A stretch of DNA of 64,000 nt from Salvia splendens (GCF_004379255.2 NC_056037.1:14828902-14892901), one strand, 5' to 3'. Positions 1-10,583 are shown, counted from the first letter of the stretch. Numbers and translations: made by a program. The notes: generated from the sequence alone by a model not told the origin.

Positions 1-293
1 ATTATATTAATTTTAGTTTTATTTTTCAGTTTTGAAATTATATTTTTCGGTATACATGTATTCGAAATGGTATAAAATTTTCATACGGTATACCGTTCAG
101 AACGGTATACCGAAGTTTGGTACGATATATCAAAATTTCGATACGGCAACGGTATATTTTTTTTCCATACCGAAATTTCGGTATATCGAAACTTTCGAAA
201 AAATAACGATATGAAATTCTTTCATATCGATATTTTCGATACAATAACAATATAAAATTTTCGATACGATATATCGTATCGACCCACCCCTTA
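1..293. repeat. End of a hAT-like MITE, cut by the window edge
   Basis: The stretch is full of short inverted repeats built on GGTATACCG and CGATATATCG, and its inner edge reads CGACCCACCCCTTA. Read in reverse this is a TAAGGGGTGGG-type terminus, the form seen in non-autonomous hAT elements of plants. The other end lies outside the window, so no target duplication can be checked. Short open frames here run through the repeat on both strands and are not genes. Confidence 0.45.
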
Positions 294-1297
294 GAGGCGT
301 GACTTTTGATGTTGTTAATGTTAGAGATGAAGATTTGGTAAGGTACATCTTGCTATTGTTTTGATATAACGGAAAATTAGTCGGTGAGTTTTGAGCAAAT
401 CCATTTTCCTCAACAACAAAAAATAATCACATTATTTTCCCATATTTATCATATCATTCTTCTCCCGCGGCACCAACACGAATTAGACATTTAATTCCTC
501 CCAAATTTAAAATAATTATTGATAACATTTGCAAATTTCGAATTTTTGTATCTTGCCTTGTACAGAAAATATGGGAGAATTAATTACATTGGCATATTCT
601 ATGTGATTTGGTGATTATCCAACTCTAGGTGTGTCACTCTATCTTAAATTTGGTTACGGTATGAAGATGTGGATGCAACTCAGGAAAAGGAAAGATTTTT
701 ATTTCCTTGGTGAAGTTGATTCGCATACAAATATGGGTGTCATTAAGAATGAAAATTTTCCATATACAGGTTAGGAAAATTTCGATCTTTTTATTTTATT
801 CTGCTGATTTCTTTTGTTTCCTTTATGCAAGAAATCCATGCTTGTATATTTGATTAGCGTAGTGATTTAGAGACATAATGTCTCCAAACCATAATACCCT
901 TATGACATTTTGACATAGATATATTTTTTATTATGACTAGTTTACCCAATATCATATTAAATGGATACAAATTTATTTAAGGAATATTAAATCAAATTAA
1001 ATATCTTTATCTAAATGCATATTTATTGATATGATTAGAGATAAACCTCGAAACTTTTTATATGTTTACATATCATTTTTTCATGTTAATTTTATACTAT
1101 ATTATTTATTTAAAAATCATGAATTTAGATTATAAATTAGTTACTATAGTATTAATTATCAAAATACATACTAAATTATTACTATTTAATAATAAAATAA
1201 TTTGATAACTTCATATATTATTATTTTTACAAATAAATTTTTATCTAATCAGTTGATAATTTAATTATGAGTTATTTTCCTTTTTTATGTTATACTT
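294..1297. other. AT-rich spacer, no gene seen
   Basis: No coding frame of family character is visible. From about 900 the sequence is very AT-rich, and it runs straight into retrotransposon integrase code near 1298, so the upstream part of that element has been lost or replaced. Confidence 0.5.
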
Positions 1298-2278
1298 TCA
1301 ATTGTGTCTGATCGTGATCCCCTCTTCTTGAGCGCTTTCTGACGCGAACTATTTCATGTCACAGGTACTAAGCTAAGGATGAGTTCAGCCTACCACCCGG
1401 AATCCGATGGCCAAACGGAAGTACTTAATCGTTGTCTGGAAACTTACCTTCGATGTTTTTCCTTAGAGCGTCCACGTCAATGGCACCGGTGGGTAGCTTG
1501 GGCAGAATTCTGTTACAACACAAGCTTCCATTCTTCGGCAGGTTCAACTCCTTTTGAAATCGTTTATGGGCGTCCGCCTCCAACGCTACATCAGTACTTG
1601 CCGAGAGAAATTAAAGTACAGGCCGTAGCCGAAGAATTACGTTCAAGAGATGACATACTTGCCCATCTACGATTCAATCTTCAACGAGCTCAGCAAAAAA
1701 TGGTGGCTTCGGCAAATAAGCATCGCCGAGATGTAGAATTTGAAGTGGGAGATCTAGTGTTCCTAAAATTTCGGCCTTTCCGTCAAGCGACATTGTTCAA
1801 GGTCTCTAATCGAAAGCTTGCTCCAAGGTTCTTTGGGCCCTTTCCTATTAAGGAGCGTATTGGTGAGGTTGCATATCGCTTACAACTTCCAGCGGATGCT
1901 AAGATTCACCCAGTGTTTCACGTCTCTCTTCTTAAAAAGGCCATCGGGGCACACACTGCTGACACAAACCTGCCCGAAGAACTCAACATGGATGATCCAC
2001 CCTTTCTACCAGAACTTGTCCTCGACAGCTGAATGGTGCAGCGTGAAGGGCGAGAAGTGGAGCAGGTGTTACTGAAGTGGCTCGATTACCCAATAGATGA
2101 CGCGACGTGGATGGACGTCGAGGATGTCCGCGGTCAGTTTCCCTACTTCCGCCTAGTGGACAAGGCTGTTTGCACCCCTGAGGCAGTTGATAACGGAGGC
2201 AGTAAGTGGAAAGTATACAAACGGGGTCATCGCAACGTCATTGACTGGAATGAAGATATGCAGGAGGTGGCCAAGTGA
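1298..2278 (+). pseudogene. Ty3/gypsy chromovirus integrase tail and chromodomain (remnant)
   Basis: One frame reads through the end of an integrase core (SDRDP, then SAYHPESDGQTE, with the YNTSFHSS and TPFEIVYG blocks), the C-terminal GDLVFLKFRPF and KLAPRFFGPF region, and a chromodomain (VLLKWLDYPIDDATW). Two in-frame TGA codons break it. At 1340-1342 the family usually has Trp, and at 2030-2032, just before MVQREG, it often has Arg. Everything upstream (gag, protease, RT, RNase H, integrase zinc finger) is absent. The fragment ends at a TGA overlapping the probable start of the 3' LTR. Chromodomains of this class bind histone marks and steer integration. Chromovirus origin is clear; the subclade is not decided. 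Confidence 0.85.
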
Positions 2279-2610
2279 TGTGCAGCAGCTATTGCAAGGC
2301 TATAGTCAGTTATTGCCATTATTGCATGATAGAGTCAGTTACTTTCCGTTATAGAATCAGTCATTTCTCATTATAGAGTCAGTTACTTTCCATTAACTCC
2401 GTGTCTGTGTCAGTTATCATCCACTACTCATCCTTACTATATAAGGAGGGTTTTGGGAGATTGCTAAGGACGTTATTTTCCTGAATTGAGTTGTAATTGG
2501 CAAGTGCCAATTTGGTTTAGAGGTTGTTCACATCTGAGCACTCTATTCATATATTGAAGTTATCATTTTCCATTCTATCACCTGCTCCTATTCCCGATTA
2601 CCATCAAAGG
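2279..2610 (+). repeat. Probable 3' LTR remnant of the chromovirus
   Basis: Directly after the chromodomain stop and a purine-rich GGAGGTGGCCAAG comes TGATGTGCAGC, a plausible LTR start. Inside are four diverged copies of a TAGAGTCAGTTACTTTCC-like motif (about 2302-2400) and a TATA box (ACTATATAAGG near 2436). The right boundary is a guess because no partner LTR is in the window. Confidence 0.4.
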
Positions 2611-3323
2611 GCCTTTACTCTTATCAACATGAGACTCATAGCGATGAGCTTTGTTTGCGAAACTCGGTACGTACAAGTTGCACTCACTTACGTCTCGATG
2701 ATTATTTTTATTTTGGATGAGCTAGCTAGTTTTAGAAGGTATTACATGATCCTAACTGATTTGGGTTTATCTTATTATTTGATGGTAATAGCTTCATCCA
2801 AGGAGAAAATTGAATTAAGCATCAAAGTTTGTTTTAAGGCTTGCTATTGTTGTTGTAGTCATGGGTTGTCATTGAACCTTTGTTAGTTGTATATTTTATT
2901 TTGAGCTTGTTTTGTTCAACAGAGATAGGGAGGCGGGGGACGGATGGTTGGATTTGCCGGGACTTGTTGAAGGTTGGTTTTTTTATTGTTTTTGTTGGAA
3001 GTAATAATTCTTCTTGCTTGAAATACAAGGCATATATCCTAACATCTTGTGTTTCCATAAGTAACTATGGTCTGCACACAACCTGAATCTGTTGCTGTAC
3101 ATTCCCTTTTCGTTTATCCTCTCCGGAAAAAGTTTGAATTTAAAAAACATTTATTGCAAAAGCTTTGGATGTATCCGTATGTATGGATTTAGTCTTTATT
3201 AGGATACGTTCAACGCTCCACCGATACCTCGCTCGTGTTTGATTGACTCTCTGTCTTGTTGTATATGTTATCATCTCATTAGTTCTTTGTTCAAGTTTAA
3301 TGTGATGCCTTTTTGAATAGATT
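2611..3323. other. Spacer upstream of the RAV pseudogene
   Basis: No recognisable coding sequence. Short open frames on both strands have no family features. The right part would be the former promoter or 5' region of the RAV-like gene. Confidence 0.4.
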
Positions 3324-3587
3324 ATGATGCAAGAAGCAAGTGTTGTTACAAAAAATCTGTGTGGTGAAATCTCTGATTCCAACAGCAGCAGTCATGACCA
3401 AGTTCCCACAAATCAACCAACGAGATACAAAGGCGTGGTTTGTCAAAAGGAAGGCTGTTGGGTTATCCCAACGGCCACCGTGTTTGGCTCGGGACCTTCA
3501 ATTCTGAAAAGGATGCAGCAGTGGCATACGACCGTGCATCAATGAAGCTCCGCAGCAGCAAGATGTCGAGCTCTTGTTCTTGGATCG
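3324..3587 (+). pseudogene. RAV-type AP2/B3 factor, 5' part (AP2 domain), disrupted
   Basis: The ATG at 3324 opens a Ser-rich N-terminus followed by the start of an AP2 DNA-binding domain (RYKGVV, then a Cys-Trp). The domain then jumps frame near 3455 and continues as NGHRVWLGTF, DAAVAYDRAS and KLRS, as in RAV/TEM proteins, so a small deletion has removed the GAQIY-type strand and shifted the frame. After KLRS a further frame change leads directly into VELLFLDR, which belongs inside a B3 domain. The usual linker and the first half of B3 are missing. The copy ends at 3587, where a copia element interrupts it, and resumes at 8658. Family assignment is firm; function is lost. Confidence 0.85.
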
Positions 3588-3766
3588 TGTTGAAAGATAT
3601 GAGTATTATTCATTCAACTTGTTCATTCAATTACAATAGGTATGCCTCTTTTAAATAGGCCAATGGTTACATAAAAATAGTAAGATTTGCCCTAATACTC
3701 ATTCCTTAATTAATTTCTTTTCCTTGCTTACCTATTTTCCTTACTTACATATTTTCCTTTCTAACA
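3588..3766 (-). repeat. Copia 3' LTR (left copy)
   Basis: Begins TGTTGAAAGATATGAG and ends TTTCTAACA. It matches 8479-8657 with five substitutions and no indel. It is the 3' LTR in element orientation. Confidence 0.95.
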
Positions 3767-3776
3767 CTCCCCCTCA
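3767..3776 (-). other. Copia polypurine tract
   Basis: CTCCCCCTC on the plus strand, read as GAGGGGGAG on the element strand, abuts the 3' LTR as expected for the plus-strand primer. Confidence 0.8.
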
Positions 3777-3778
3777 AG

Positions 3779-6562
3779 TTAAGTAATGGGATTACCCATA
3801 CTTAACTTGCCCAATACCTCATGGAAGCTTCTTGCATCGACAGCTTTTGTGAGTATATCCGCCAACTGATCTTCAGATCTCACAAAAGGAAGTTCTACTG
3901 TCTTGGCCTCTATATTGTCCTTGATGAAATGTCGATCCACCTCGACATGTTTTGTCCGATCATGCTGAACTGGATTTTCAGATATACTGATTGCCGCCTT
4001 ATTATCACAGAACAACTTACATGACTTCTGTGAGTTTAAGTTCAACTCAGTCATCAATTTCCTTAGCCACAGAATCTCAGTCAACCCACTCTTAATCCCT
4101 CGAAATTCAGCTTCTGCACTTGACAAGGCTACCACTTTCTGTTTTTTGCTTCTCCACGTGACAAGATTTCCTCCCACAAAGGTAAAATATCCAGCAGTTG
4201 ATTTTCTGTCATTTGGGTTCCCTGCCCAATCAGCATCCGTGAAGCCATGAATCTCTAAATGTCCATGATTCTCGAATAGAATCCCATGGTTCGCTGTCCC
4301 TTTCAGATATCGAACAATCCTTAGTGCTGCTTCCCAGTGAGCTACTTGAGGTGCATGCATAAACTGACTAACTACTCCAACTGCATAAGCTATGTCGGGT
4401 CTAGTGTGGGATAGGTATATCAATTTCCCAACTAAACGTTGATATCTCGTGCGGTGAGTGGCTTCAGCTCCTTCAACTATCCGCAGACCATGATTCTGAA
4501 CCATAGGAGTATCTGATGTATTACAGTCCAGTAGTCCTGTCTCGGTTAACAAGTCAAGTACATATTTCCTCTGACTGATAAAGATCCCCTTCTTTGCCCT
4601 TAGCACTTCTATACCCAAAAAGTACTTTAGTAATCCCAAGTCCTTCATTTCAAACTCTGCAAACAAATTCTTCCTTAGCTTACTTATTTCCTCATCATCA
4701 TCTCCCGTGAGAATCATGTCATCTACATAGATGATGAGGCATGTGATCTTTCCTTTTCTTTTCTTCAAGAATAATGTATGATCAGAGTTGCTTTGTTCAT
4801 ACCCATACTTCTTCATTGCCTCAGAAAATCTCCCAAACCAAGCTCTAGGTGACTGCTTTAGCCCATATAGTGTTCGTTTTAGTTTGTAAATCTTTCCTCC
4901 TTCGAAATCTCCAACAAATCCAAGTGGTGGCTCCATGTAAATGGGCTTCTTCAGTTCCCCATGTAAGAATGCGTTTGTCACGTCGAACTGATGTAGTGGC
5001 CATTCCCTGACTGCCGCTATTGAGAAGAACACTCGAATAGTACTCATCTTTGCTACCGGTGAGAATGTTTCAGCATAATCAACTCCATAAGTCTGAGTGT
5101 ATCCTTTGGCCACAAGTCTCGCCTTATACCTTTCAATCGACCCATCTGGCCTTCGTTTGATAGTGAAGACCCATCTGCATTCCACAGTTCGAACTCCATC
5201 AGGTTTAAAACATACTTCCCATGTATTGTTCTTCATCAGAGCCCGCATTTCTACTAGCATTGCTTCTCGCCAGTGAGCAATTTTCATAGCCTCATCGGCC
5301 GTATATGGGATTTCTTCTTCTTCGTAAAGTGCTGCTTCAAACGCCCTAGCCATCTCTGTTAGATTTGCTTTAGCCAGATTCGCCATAGAATATCGGCTTC
5401 TACTAATCCTCTCAGGAATGTATCTCTTAGCCGGGACCCCACGAGTAGTTCTGTTGGGGAGTATATAGCGGCCGGTATCACCATCAATTGCTGCATTCTC
5501 ATTCTCGTCTACACCAAAAGTGTCAGGGGTAATAACTGTAATATCAGAGCTAGTTTCAGGAATTACCTCAGATATCACTAGAGGAGAACTCGATTCAGGC
5601 GTGGGCGGTTGAGGAGGCTCTACAGCAGATGTGACTGACTCGGCAGTGACACTAGCTTGTTCTGTTGGTTCCACGATCGAGATACTTGGATGTGACATCG
5701 GCGAACTGAGGGGTCCAATTTTATCACACTCCCCCTGAACAGCACTCTCCCCCTGACCCCGAGGTTGGGTGTGATAGAAGTATTCACTTTCTAGAAAATT
5801 ACAATTCATGGTTGTTATAACCTTCCTAGACCCCGGGTGATAGCATCGATAGCCCTTCTGATTTATCCTATACCCCAAAAAAACACATTTTATTGCACAT
5901 GCAGAAAATTTTCCTCTTTCGTGTTTCGGTACATGCACATAAACGGAACAACCAAAGATTTTGAGCGGAAGTGTGAGAGGTGGGGGAATATCAGTAAGGG
6001 ATGCGAGAGTCTGCAAAGGAGTTTTCATACCCAAAATTTTTGTAGGCAAACGATTAATCAGATAGACATCAGTGGCAACAGCTTCGGGCCATAAAAATTT
6101 AGGACCATTTGAGTCAAAAAACAGGGCTCTCGTGACCTCTAGGATTATCCTATTCTTTCGTTCAGCTACACCATTTTGTTCAGGAGTGTAAGGACAAGTA
6201 GTTTGATGAACTAACCCCTTTTCTTTAAAAAAATCGGTCATGTCTTTGTTAACAAATTCCCTACCATTATCGGATCTAAGAATTTTGATCGTGGTTTGGA
6301 ACTGTGTCTGGGTCATTGTAAAGAAACGGGTAAATTTTTCAAAAACGTCAGATTTATGCTTCAAAAAATATACCCAAGTCAATCTAGTGCAGTCATCCAC
6401 AAAAATGAGAAAATATTTAAAACCATGATCACCAACAATAGGAGCTGGACCCCAAACATCGGCATGCACTAGAGAAAAAATAGTCTTAACGCGAGTATCA
6501 CTTGATCTAAAGGGTTGTCTGTGGTTTTTTGCCAAAACACAAGATTCGCAAGTAATATCCAA
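3779..6562 (-). CDS. Copia pol: integrase, reverse transcriptase, RNase H
   Basis: A long uninterrupted frame of about 927 codons. It opens inside the integrase zinc-finger region (CESCVLAKNHR), continues with the integrase catalytic triad (HADVWGP, RSDNGREF, NGVAERKN), a spacer rich in Ser, Pro and Glu, the RT (ARLVAKGYTQ, DVTNAFLHGEL, YVDDMILTG) and RNase H (FTDADWAGN, ALSSAEAEF, the HVEVDRHFI block), and ends at NPIT just before the polypurine tract. The frame has no natural ATG start: it is the 3' portion of a gag-pol frame, cut off from gag and protease by a frameshift near 6562-6608. Key RT Asp residues are present, so this half may still encode active domains if ever translated. Confidence 0.9.
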   Translation of the reverse strand: MDITCESCVLAKNHRQPFRSSDTRVKTIFSLVHADVWGPAPIVGDHGFKYFLIFVDDCTRLTWVYFLKHKSDVFEKFTRFFTMTQTQFQTTIKILRSDNGREFVNKDMTDFFKEKGLVHQTTCPYTPEQNGVAERKNRIILEVTRALFFDSNGPKFLWPEAVATDVYLINRLPTKILGMKTPLQTLASLTDIPPPLTLPLKIFGCSVYVHVPKHERGKFSACAIKCVFLGYRINQKGYRCYHPGSRKVITTMNCNFLESEYFYHTQPRGQGESAVQGECDKIGPLSSPMSHPSISIVEPTEQASVTAESVTSAVEPPQPPTPESSSPLVISEVIPETSSDITVITPDTFGVDENENAAIDGDTGRYILPNRTTRGVPAKRYIPERISRSRYSMANLAKANLTEMARAFEAALYEEEEIPYTADEAMKIAHWREAMLVEMRALMKNNTWEVCFKPDGVRTVECRWVFTIKRRPDGSIERYKARLVAKGYTQTYGVDYAETFSPVAKMSTIRVFFSIAAVREWPLHQFDVTNAFLHGELKKPIYMEPPLGFVGDFEGGKIYKLKRTLYGLKQSPRAWFGRFSEAMKKYGYEQSNSDHTLFLKKRKGKITCLIIYVDDMILTGDDDEEISKLRKNLFAEFEMKDLGLLKYFLGIEVLRAKKGIFISQRKYVLDLLTETGLLDCNTSDTPMVQNHGLRIVEGAEATHRTRYQRLVGKLIYLSHTRPDIAYAVGVVSQFMHAPQVAHWEAALRIVRYLKGTANHGILFENHGHLEIHGFTDADWAGNPNDRKSTAGYFTFVGGNLVTWRSKKQKVVALSSAEAEFRGIKSGLTEILWLRKLMTELNLNSQKSCKLFCDNKAAISISENPVQHDRTKHVEVDRHFIKDNIEAKTVELPFVRSEDQLADILTKAVDARSFHEVLGKLSMGNPIT

Positions 6563-6608
6563 AAAGCAATTTTAAATAACCCGAGGATGGATACCCCAAT
6601 CTGCGGTG

Positions 6609-7535
6609 TCACAACCAAGCTTCCCGATTTGCAGATCCGTGAGCAAGCATCGCGGTGCTACCTTGTTGAGTAATCTCATCCACATAATAAAGACCTTGAC
6701 GCTCAGTGCCACGCCCAATTATCCTCCTCGTCCTGATATCCTTTAATACACAGAAATTTGGATGCATTAGTAACGTACAGTTTAATTCTTTCGTCACGTG
6801 GCTGATAGACATAAGTTTATGAGATAATTTGGGCACATAGAGACAATTTGTAAGCTTTAGGGTTGGGGATATTTCAATGGTTCCACTCCCACCCACAGCG
6901 GTCAACTCTCCATCGGCAGTTTGAATTTGGCTTTTAGTTGCCCTATTAAATTCAGAAAAATCTTTCATATCGTAGGTCATAGTATCAGTTGCCCCACAAT
7001 AAAAAATCCACTCACTCTCCTTAGAGTCAATTTTACTTTGGGCAATGCATGCAATAGATATATTTTCCAAGGGTGCAAAACGATTTGGGCTTAAGACGGA
7101 ATTTTTAGACAGTTTTGGGGTCAAACGTGGAATATAGTCTTTCTAGGGTCCTAACTGTAATTTTCCCGGGTCATATTGCATATATTTTGAACTATAAGGA
7201 CCAGAAATTAAATTACTCATGCTTTGGGGTTTATTCTGGAAATCAAATTGGGGATCGGGGTTTCTCAACCCCAATCCGTTACCTCCATATGACCCGCCTC
7301 CTTTCTTCTCCGCGAAGGCTGCCTCGCCGGGCCTGCCGCCTCCACCCGGTTGAGGACCGGTATCTCCTGCTCTCCCACGGGTGTTAGTCATCTCCCTATT
7401 CCCTGCTCCTTGCGGAAATAATCCGCCTCCATCTTCGACTCCGATAGCTAATCGAGCTTTAGCCTTTTGAGTTTCATCCCACCATTCCGGAAATCCAACG
7501 AGGAGGAAACAGGTATCTCGAGTATGTCTTTGTTT
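6609..7535 (-). pseudogene. Copia zinc knuckle to GAG-pre-integrase (broken)
   Basis: This joins gag to pol and carries the protease. After the stop in the zinc knuckle the frame continues through a Gly-rich linker, meets TAG at 7143-7145, then the protease region. There the active-site motif reads FYCGATD: the catalytic Asp of the family is Tyr (codon TAT at 6999-7001, one change from GAT). It then enters the GAG-pre-integrase block (LYYVDEI...GSANREAWL) and stops at 6609-6611, where the family has Trp-His-Arg-Arg-Leu-Gly. A frameshift follows. The lost Asp means even a readthrough protein would not process itself. Confidence 0.85.
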
Positions 7536-8393
7536 TCAGCAATGAGAGCACCATAATTTTGATTTGTCGGGTTTGAAACCGCCTTGGCGATTGGGCTGTT
7601 GCGCGGCGGTTCGTGGTGGTGGCTCTTTTGGTCGCGGTGATGGCTGGTTTCTGACGGCGAACCCGTGTCCGACTTGGCCCGATGATGATCCATCGTTGAT
7701 TGCGCCGGTCTGGGGATCGATGTCTGCTGCTGGCATGATTTTCAACCGCGTAGCTTCTCGTTTTACCAGACCGTATGCGGTCTCGGCTGAGGGCAACGGA
7801 GTTTCCTTGAGAATATCCCTTCGGATCTCGTCATATCTTGCATTCAAGCCTGTTAGGAATTTGAACAGCCGTCTTGTTGCTACATACGTTCGAAGTTGGC
7901 TAATCCCCTTGTCGCAGCAATCCACAGGTTGATGTTGGCATCGGTCAATTTCGACCCAGATTTCGTGGAGATGTCGCCAATATGTTTCTAGCCCATGTTC
8001 CCCTTGCACGATTCGGCCTGCCTTTTCCTCTAGATCGTACAACAGATATGGATCTGCAGTACTTTCGAATGTAGTTTGTAGGCTCTCCCACAGAGCTTGC
8101 GCGGTTTGGTGATGTGCAAAGTCGACAACAATTTCTGTTTCGACGTTGTCAATTATCCATGAGAACACTGTCATATCGGCTTCCTCCCATTCTGTGTACC
8201 TCTTCATTCCAGGTTCCGGCGGCTGCGGTGTACCGGTGATATACATGTTTGCTCGTCTTCCCACGATGGCTACTCTCATCAGCCGTTTCCATAGGGGATA
8301 ATTCATCCCGTTGAGTTTAACGGCTAGAGTAACATTCTTACTCATCTTTAATCGTGTCTCCTCCATATTTGGTTTCTCTTCATCGTCTGACAT
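7536..8393 (-). CDS. Copia gag (nucleocapsid), truncated in the zinc knuckle
   Basis: 285 codons from ATG at 8393. The N-terminal part (VTLAVKLNGMNYPLWKRLM) is the usual start of plant copia Gag, followed by the UBN2-type Gag core (TVFSWIIDN, AQALWESLQTTF, YWRHLHEIW, FLTGLNARYDEIR, GLVKREATR). The frame stops with TGA right after CSHC, the first half of a CX2CX4HX4C zinc knuckle. The next codons still encode the rest (KQRHTRDTC), so the stop replaces the usual Gly. Gag would pack element RNA in cytoplasmic particles; without the knuckle RNA binding should suffer. Confidence 0.85.
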   Translation of the reverse strand: MSDDEEKPNMEETRLKMSKNVTLAVKLNGMNYPLWKRLMRVAIVGRRANMYITGTPQPPEPGMKRYTEWEEADMTVFSWIIDNVETEIVVDFAHHQTAQALWESLQTTFESTADPYLLYDLEEKAGRIVQGEHGLETYWRHLHEIWVEIDRCQHQPVDCCDKGISQLRTYVATRRLFKFLTGLNARYDEIRRDILKETPLPSAETAYGLVKREATRLKIMPAADIDPQTGAINDGSSSGQVGHGFAVRNQPSPRPKEPPPRTAAQQPNRQGGFKPDKSKLWCSHC

Positions 8394-8466
8394 GTTGCAG
8401 GTTGGGAATAACCGCCTTCTTGGTCGGGAAAAGTATTAGGCTATGATGATTTTGTTCTGAGCCTTT

Positions 8467-8478
8467 GCTCTGATACCA
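8467..8478 (-). other. Copia primer-binding site (initiator Met tRNA type)
   Basis: On the element strand TGGTATCAGAGC abuts the 5' LTR. This is the classical complement of the plant initiator tRNA-Met 3' end used by many LTR retrotransposons. Confidence 0.9.
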
Positions 8479-8657
8479 TGTTGAAAGATATGAGTATTAT
8501 TCATTCAACTTGTTCATTCAATTACAATATGTATGCCTCTTTTAAATAGGCCAAGGGTTACATAAAAATGGCAAGATTTGCCCTAATACTCATTCCTTAA
8601 TTAATTTCTTTTCCTTGCTTACCTATTTTTCTTACTTACATATTTTCCTTTCTAACA
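8479..8657 (-). repeat. Copia 5' LTR (right copy)
   Basis: 179 bp, partner of 3588-3766. Flanked inside by the PBS and outside by the target duplication GATCG. Confidence 0.95.
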
Positions 8658-9047
8658 GATCGTTCGATGTGACCGTGGAACATTTGATACTGTTATTGGA
8701 AGAGTAGCCAAAGCTTTGTGTTCACTAGGGGATGGAACAGGTTTGCAAAGGAGAAAGGGTTGAGATCAAGGGATAGGGTTATTTTCTATTCTTACGAATC
8801 CGGTGACCAGAAATTTTGTATATTGGATGCAGCGTACGCCGAGAACAGGGCCCGGGATGGGCTCGTCGTTGATGAAGATGACGAGGAGTTGGAGACGGAG
8901 AAGCCGGGAGACGAGACTGATAGAATAGAACTTGAGAATGTACAAGACAAGGAAAATGAGCCTTCTCTTTCGAGTAAGGGTTTTAAACTATTTGGTGTTA
9001 AAATTATGGATTTCATAGCTAGGTTGGTTAACTTGCCTTTTCTCTAA
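8658..9047 (+). pseudogene. RAV-type AP2/B3 factor, 3' part (end of B3 and repression motif)
   Basis: Continuing across the copia insertion, the frame gives DRSM, a TGA (8670-8672), a second TGA (8685-8687), then [10 protein letters not shown] and VFTRGWNRF, the conserved second half of the RAV B3 domain. The C-terminus is acidic and ends with FKLFGVKI, which carries the R/KLFGV motif of B3 repression domains, before a stop at 9045-9047. The second TGA sits where RAV proteins have Arg, fitting CGA to TGA. The 3' part alone is open for about 120 codons but lacks its own start. In related plants RAV proteins repress flowering or growth genes; this copy cannot make the full protein. Confidence 0.85.
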
Positions 9048-10578
9048 TTGCTACACGATTAATTTAGGATGGCTTTATAATTATTGCTGTTTTTGGCACA
9101 TTAGTTGCCCAACTTTTAATTATGAAAATCATTGTTTTCATCTACTTATTAGTAGTATGAAAATTTTGGTGGTTTTATATATAGTAGTAGTTTTTATTTT
9201 GGCAGTTTTCTGCATTCATTAAATTACTATTTGTATAGTAGTATTATTTTTTAAATTTTTTTCTTGAATGTCAAATTAATTAAATCGGTTTAACTCGATT
9301 ATGATAATACTAGTAAGTTTTTGCAGACCAGTTTCTGGTTCATATCCATAGCTCCGATTTAGATTTTGATATAAGAAGGAAACCTGCATAATTAAATTCA
9401 ACAATGCAACAAAGGCTTGTACCTCCTGCATGTTTGATAACTATGTTATAATCAACAATTAAAAAATATAAATATGCAGTCATAGTCATACCCACCAGAA
9501 TGGTTAGTGCTAGAAGAATCTAATAAAGAGTAGAGTTAAACCAAGGATATTCAACATTTCAACCACGTAGTAGTACATCTTATGGACCAGCCCGGAAAGG
9601 ATGAAAAATTAGTGATTAGTTCCAGATATGTTTCTGGTTCTTGTATATTCCGCACACATCAAAACGAAGACCTCTTGTTCAAATATTCAAAACAAAAGGC
9701 ATGCACTTTGGAACAAGATACCTCATGAACAATATTTAAATATATGGCGGACAAAAACCAAATAAAAATATTAGTTGAAACAAGTTGTGGCATCATATAG
9801 TTAGTTCAACAGCAACTATACTGATCTTCACAACTATGCCCAACAAAAAAAACAAGTCTACGGAAGATTTCATCATGTAATGCCAGGAGCATACAAATAT
9901 GAACTAAGATACAAAAATGCATCTTATGTTTCTTTATAATACTAACATTTTCTCTTAAAATAACATTTTAATGAGGGGTTACCACCCTCATTAGAAAGCC
10001 TACCTCAAAATCTCAAATTTAAACCCGGCATTTTATTACAAGATGGGAAGGATTTTTCGATTAGAGGCATGGTTAACCGAGTAATGCATAATGCACAAAG
10101 ATATCCAATCTAATTAACTAGAAGCAGAACTTGCATGCAGGATAAAGAGTTTCAAGTGCCACTAAGTTTCCGCTAGCTAGGTTTTATATATGCTGAGAAT
10201 TCTCACCAAATATCTAGCTTATATCTCTCGTTTCCATGAGCGATTTTTGACCTTTTTTTCACAAAAGAAACAGTTCTTCTGTTGCCACAAACTTTTTATA
10301 GTGTTTCTTTAAGACTTCTAGGAAATACCGTACATAATATAAACACAGCCAGAATGTTCAAATGAAAATAAGACTGGATATACTTCCCAAAACTTAATTG
10401 TCAAAATATAACTACGTATCTTAAAAACTTGATTGTCAAAATATTACGAACCGTAGCTTATTTCAAGAATACGGGTAATTTTATTCTTAACATAAGAAGA
10501 AAATTTATAAGCTTATTGCATCCGTTTGGGAGAGCTCCCAAACTATTTTCTAAAGCATGGAAGTTTTAAGCTTACGAA
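9048..10578. other. AT-rich spacer, no gene seen
   Basis: No frame with family character, no RNA gene and no clear transposon ends. It lies between the RAV pseudogene and the solo LTR, whose target duplication (AATAA) starts at 10579. Confidence 0.5.
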
Positions 10579-10583
10579 AATAA

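Larger units (their letters stand above)
3588..8657 (-). mobile_element. Ty1/copia LTR retrotransposon inserted in the RAV gene
   Basis: This is a 5,070-bp element with 179-bp LTRs, TG...CA ends and a 5-bp target duplication GATCG (3583-3587 and 8658-8662). It lies antisense to the RAV gene. Order on the minus strand: LTR, PBS, gag, zinc knuckle, protease, integrase, RT, RNase H, polypurine tract, LTR. The LTRs differ at 5 of 179 positions by eye, so the insertion is fairly young. The element cannot be autonomous as it stands: there are stops at 7536-7538, 7143-7145 and 6609-6611, a frameshift near 6562-6608, and the protease Asp is replaced. Integrase before RT fixes the copia order; the Ale lineage is possible from the short LTR but not proven. 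Confidence 0.95.
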
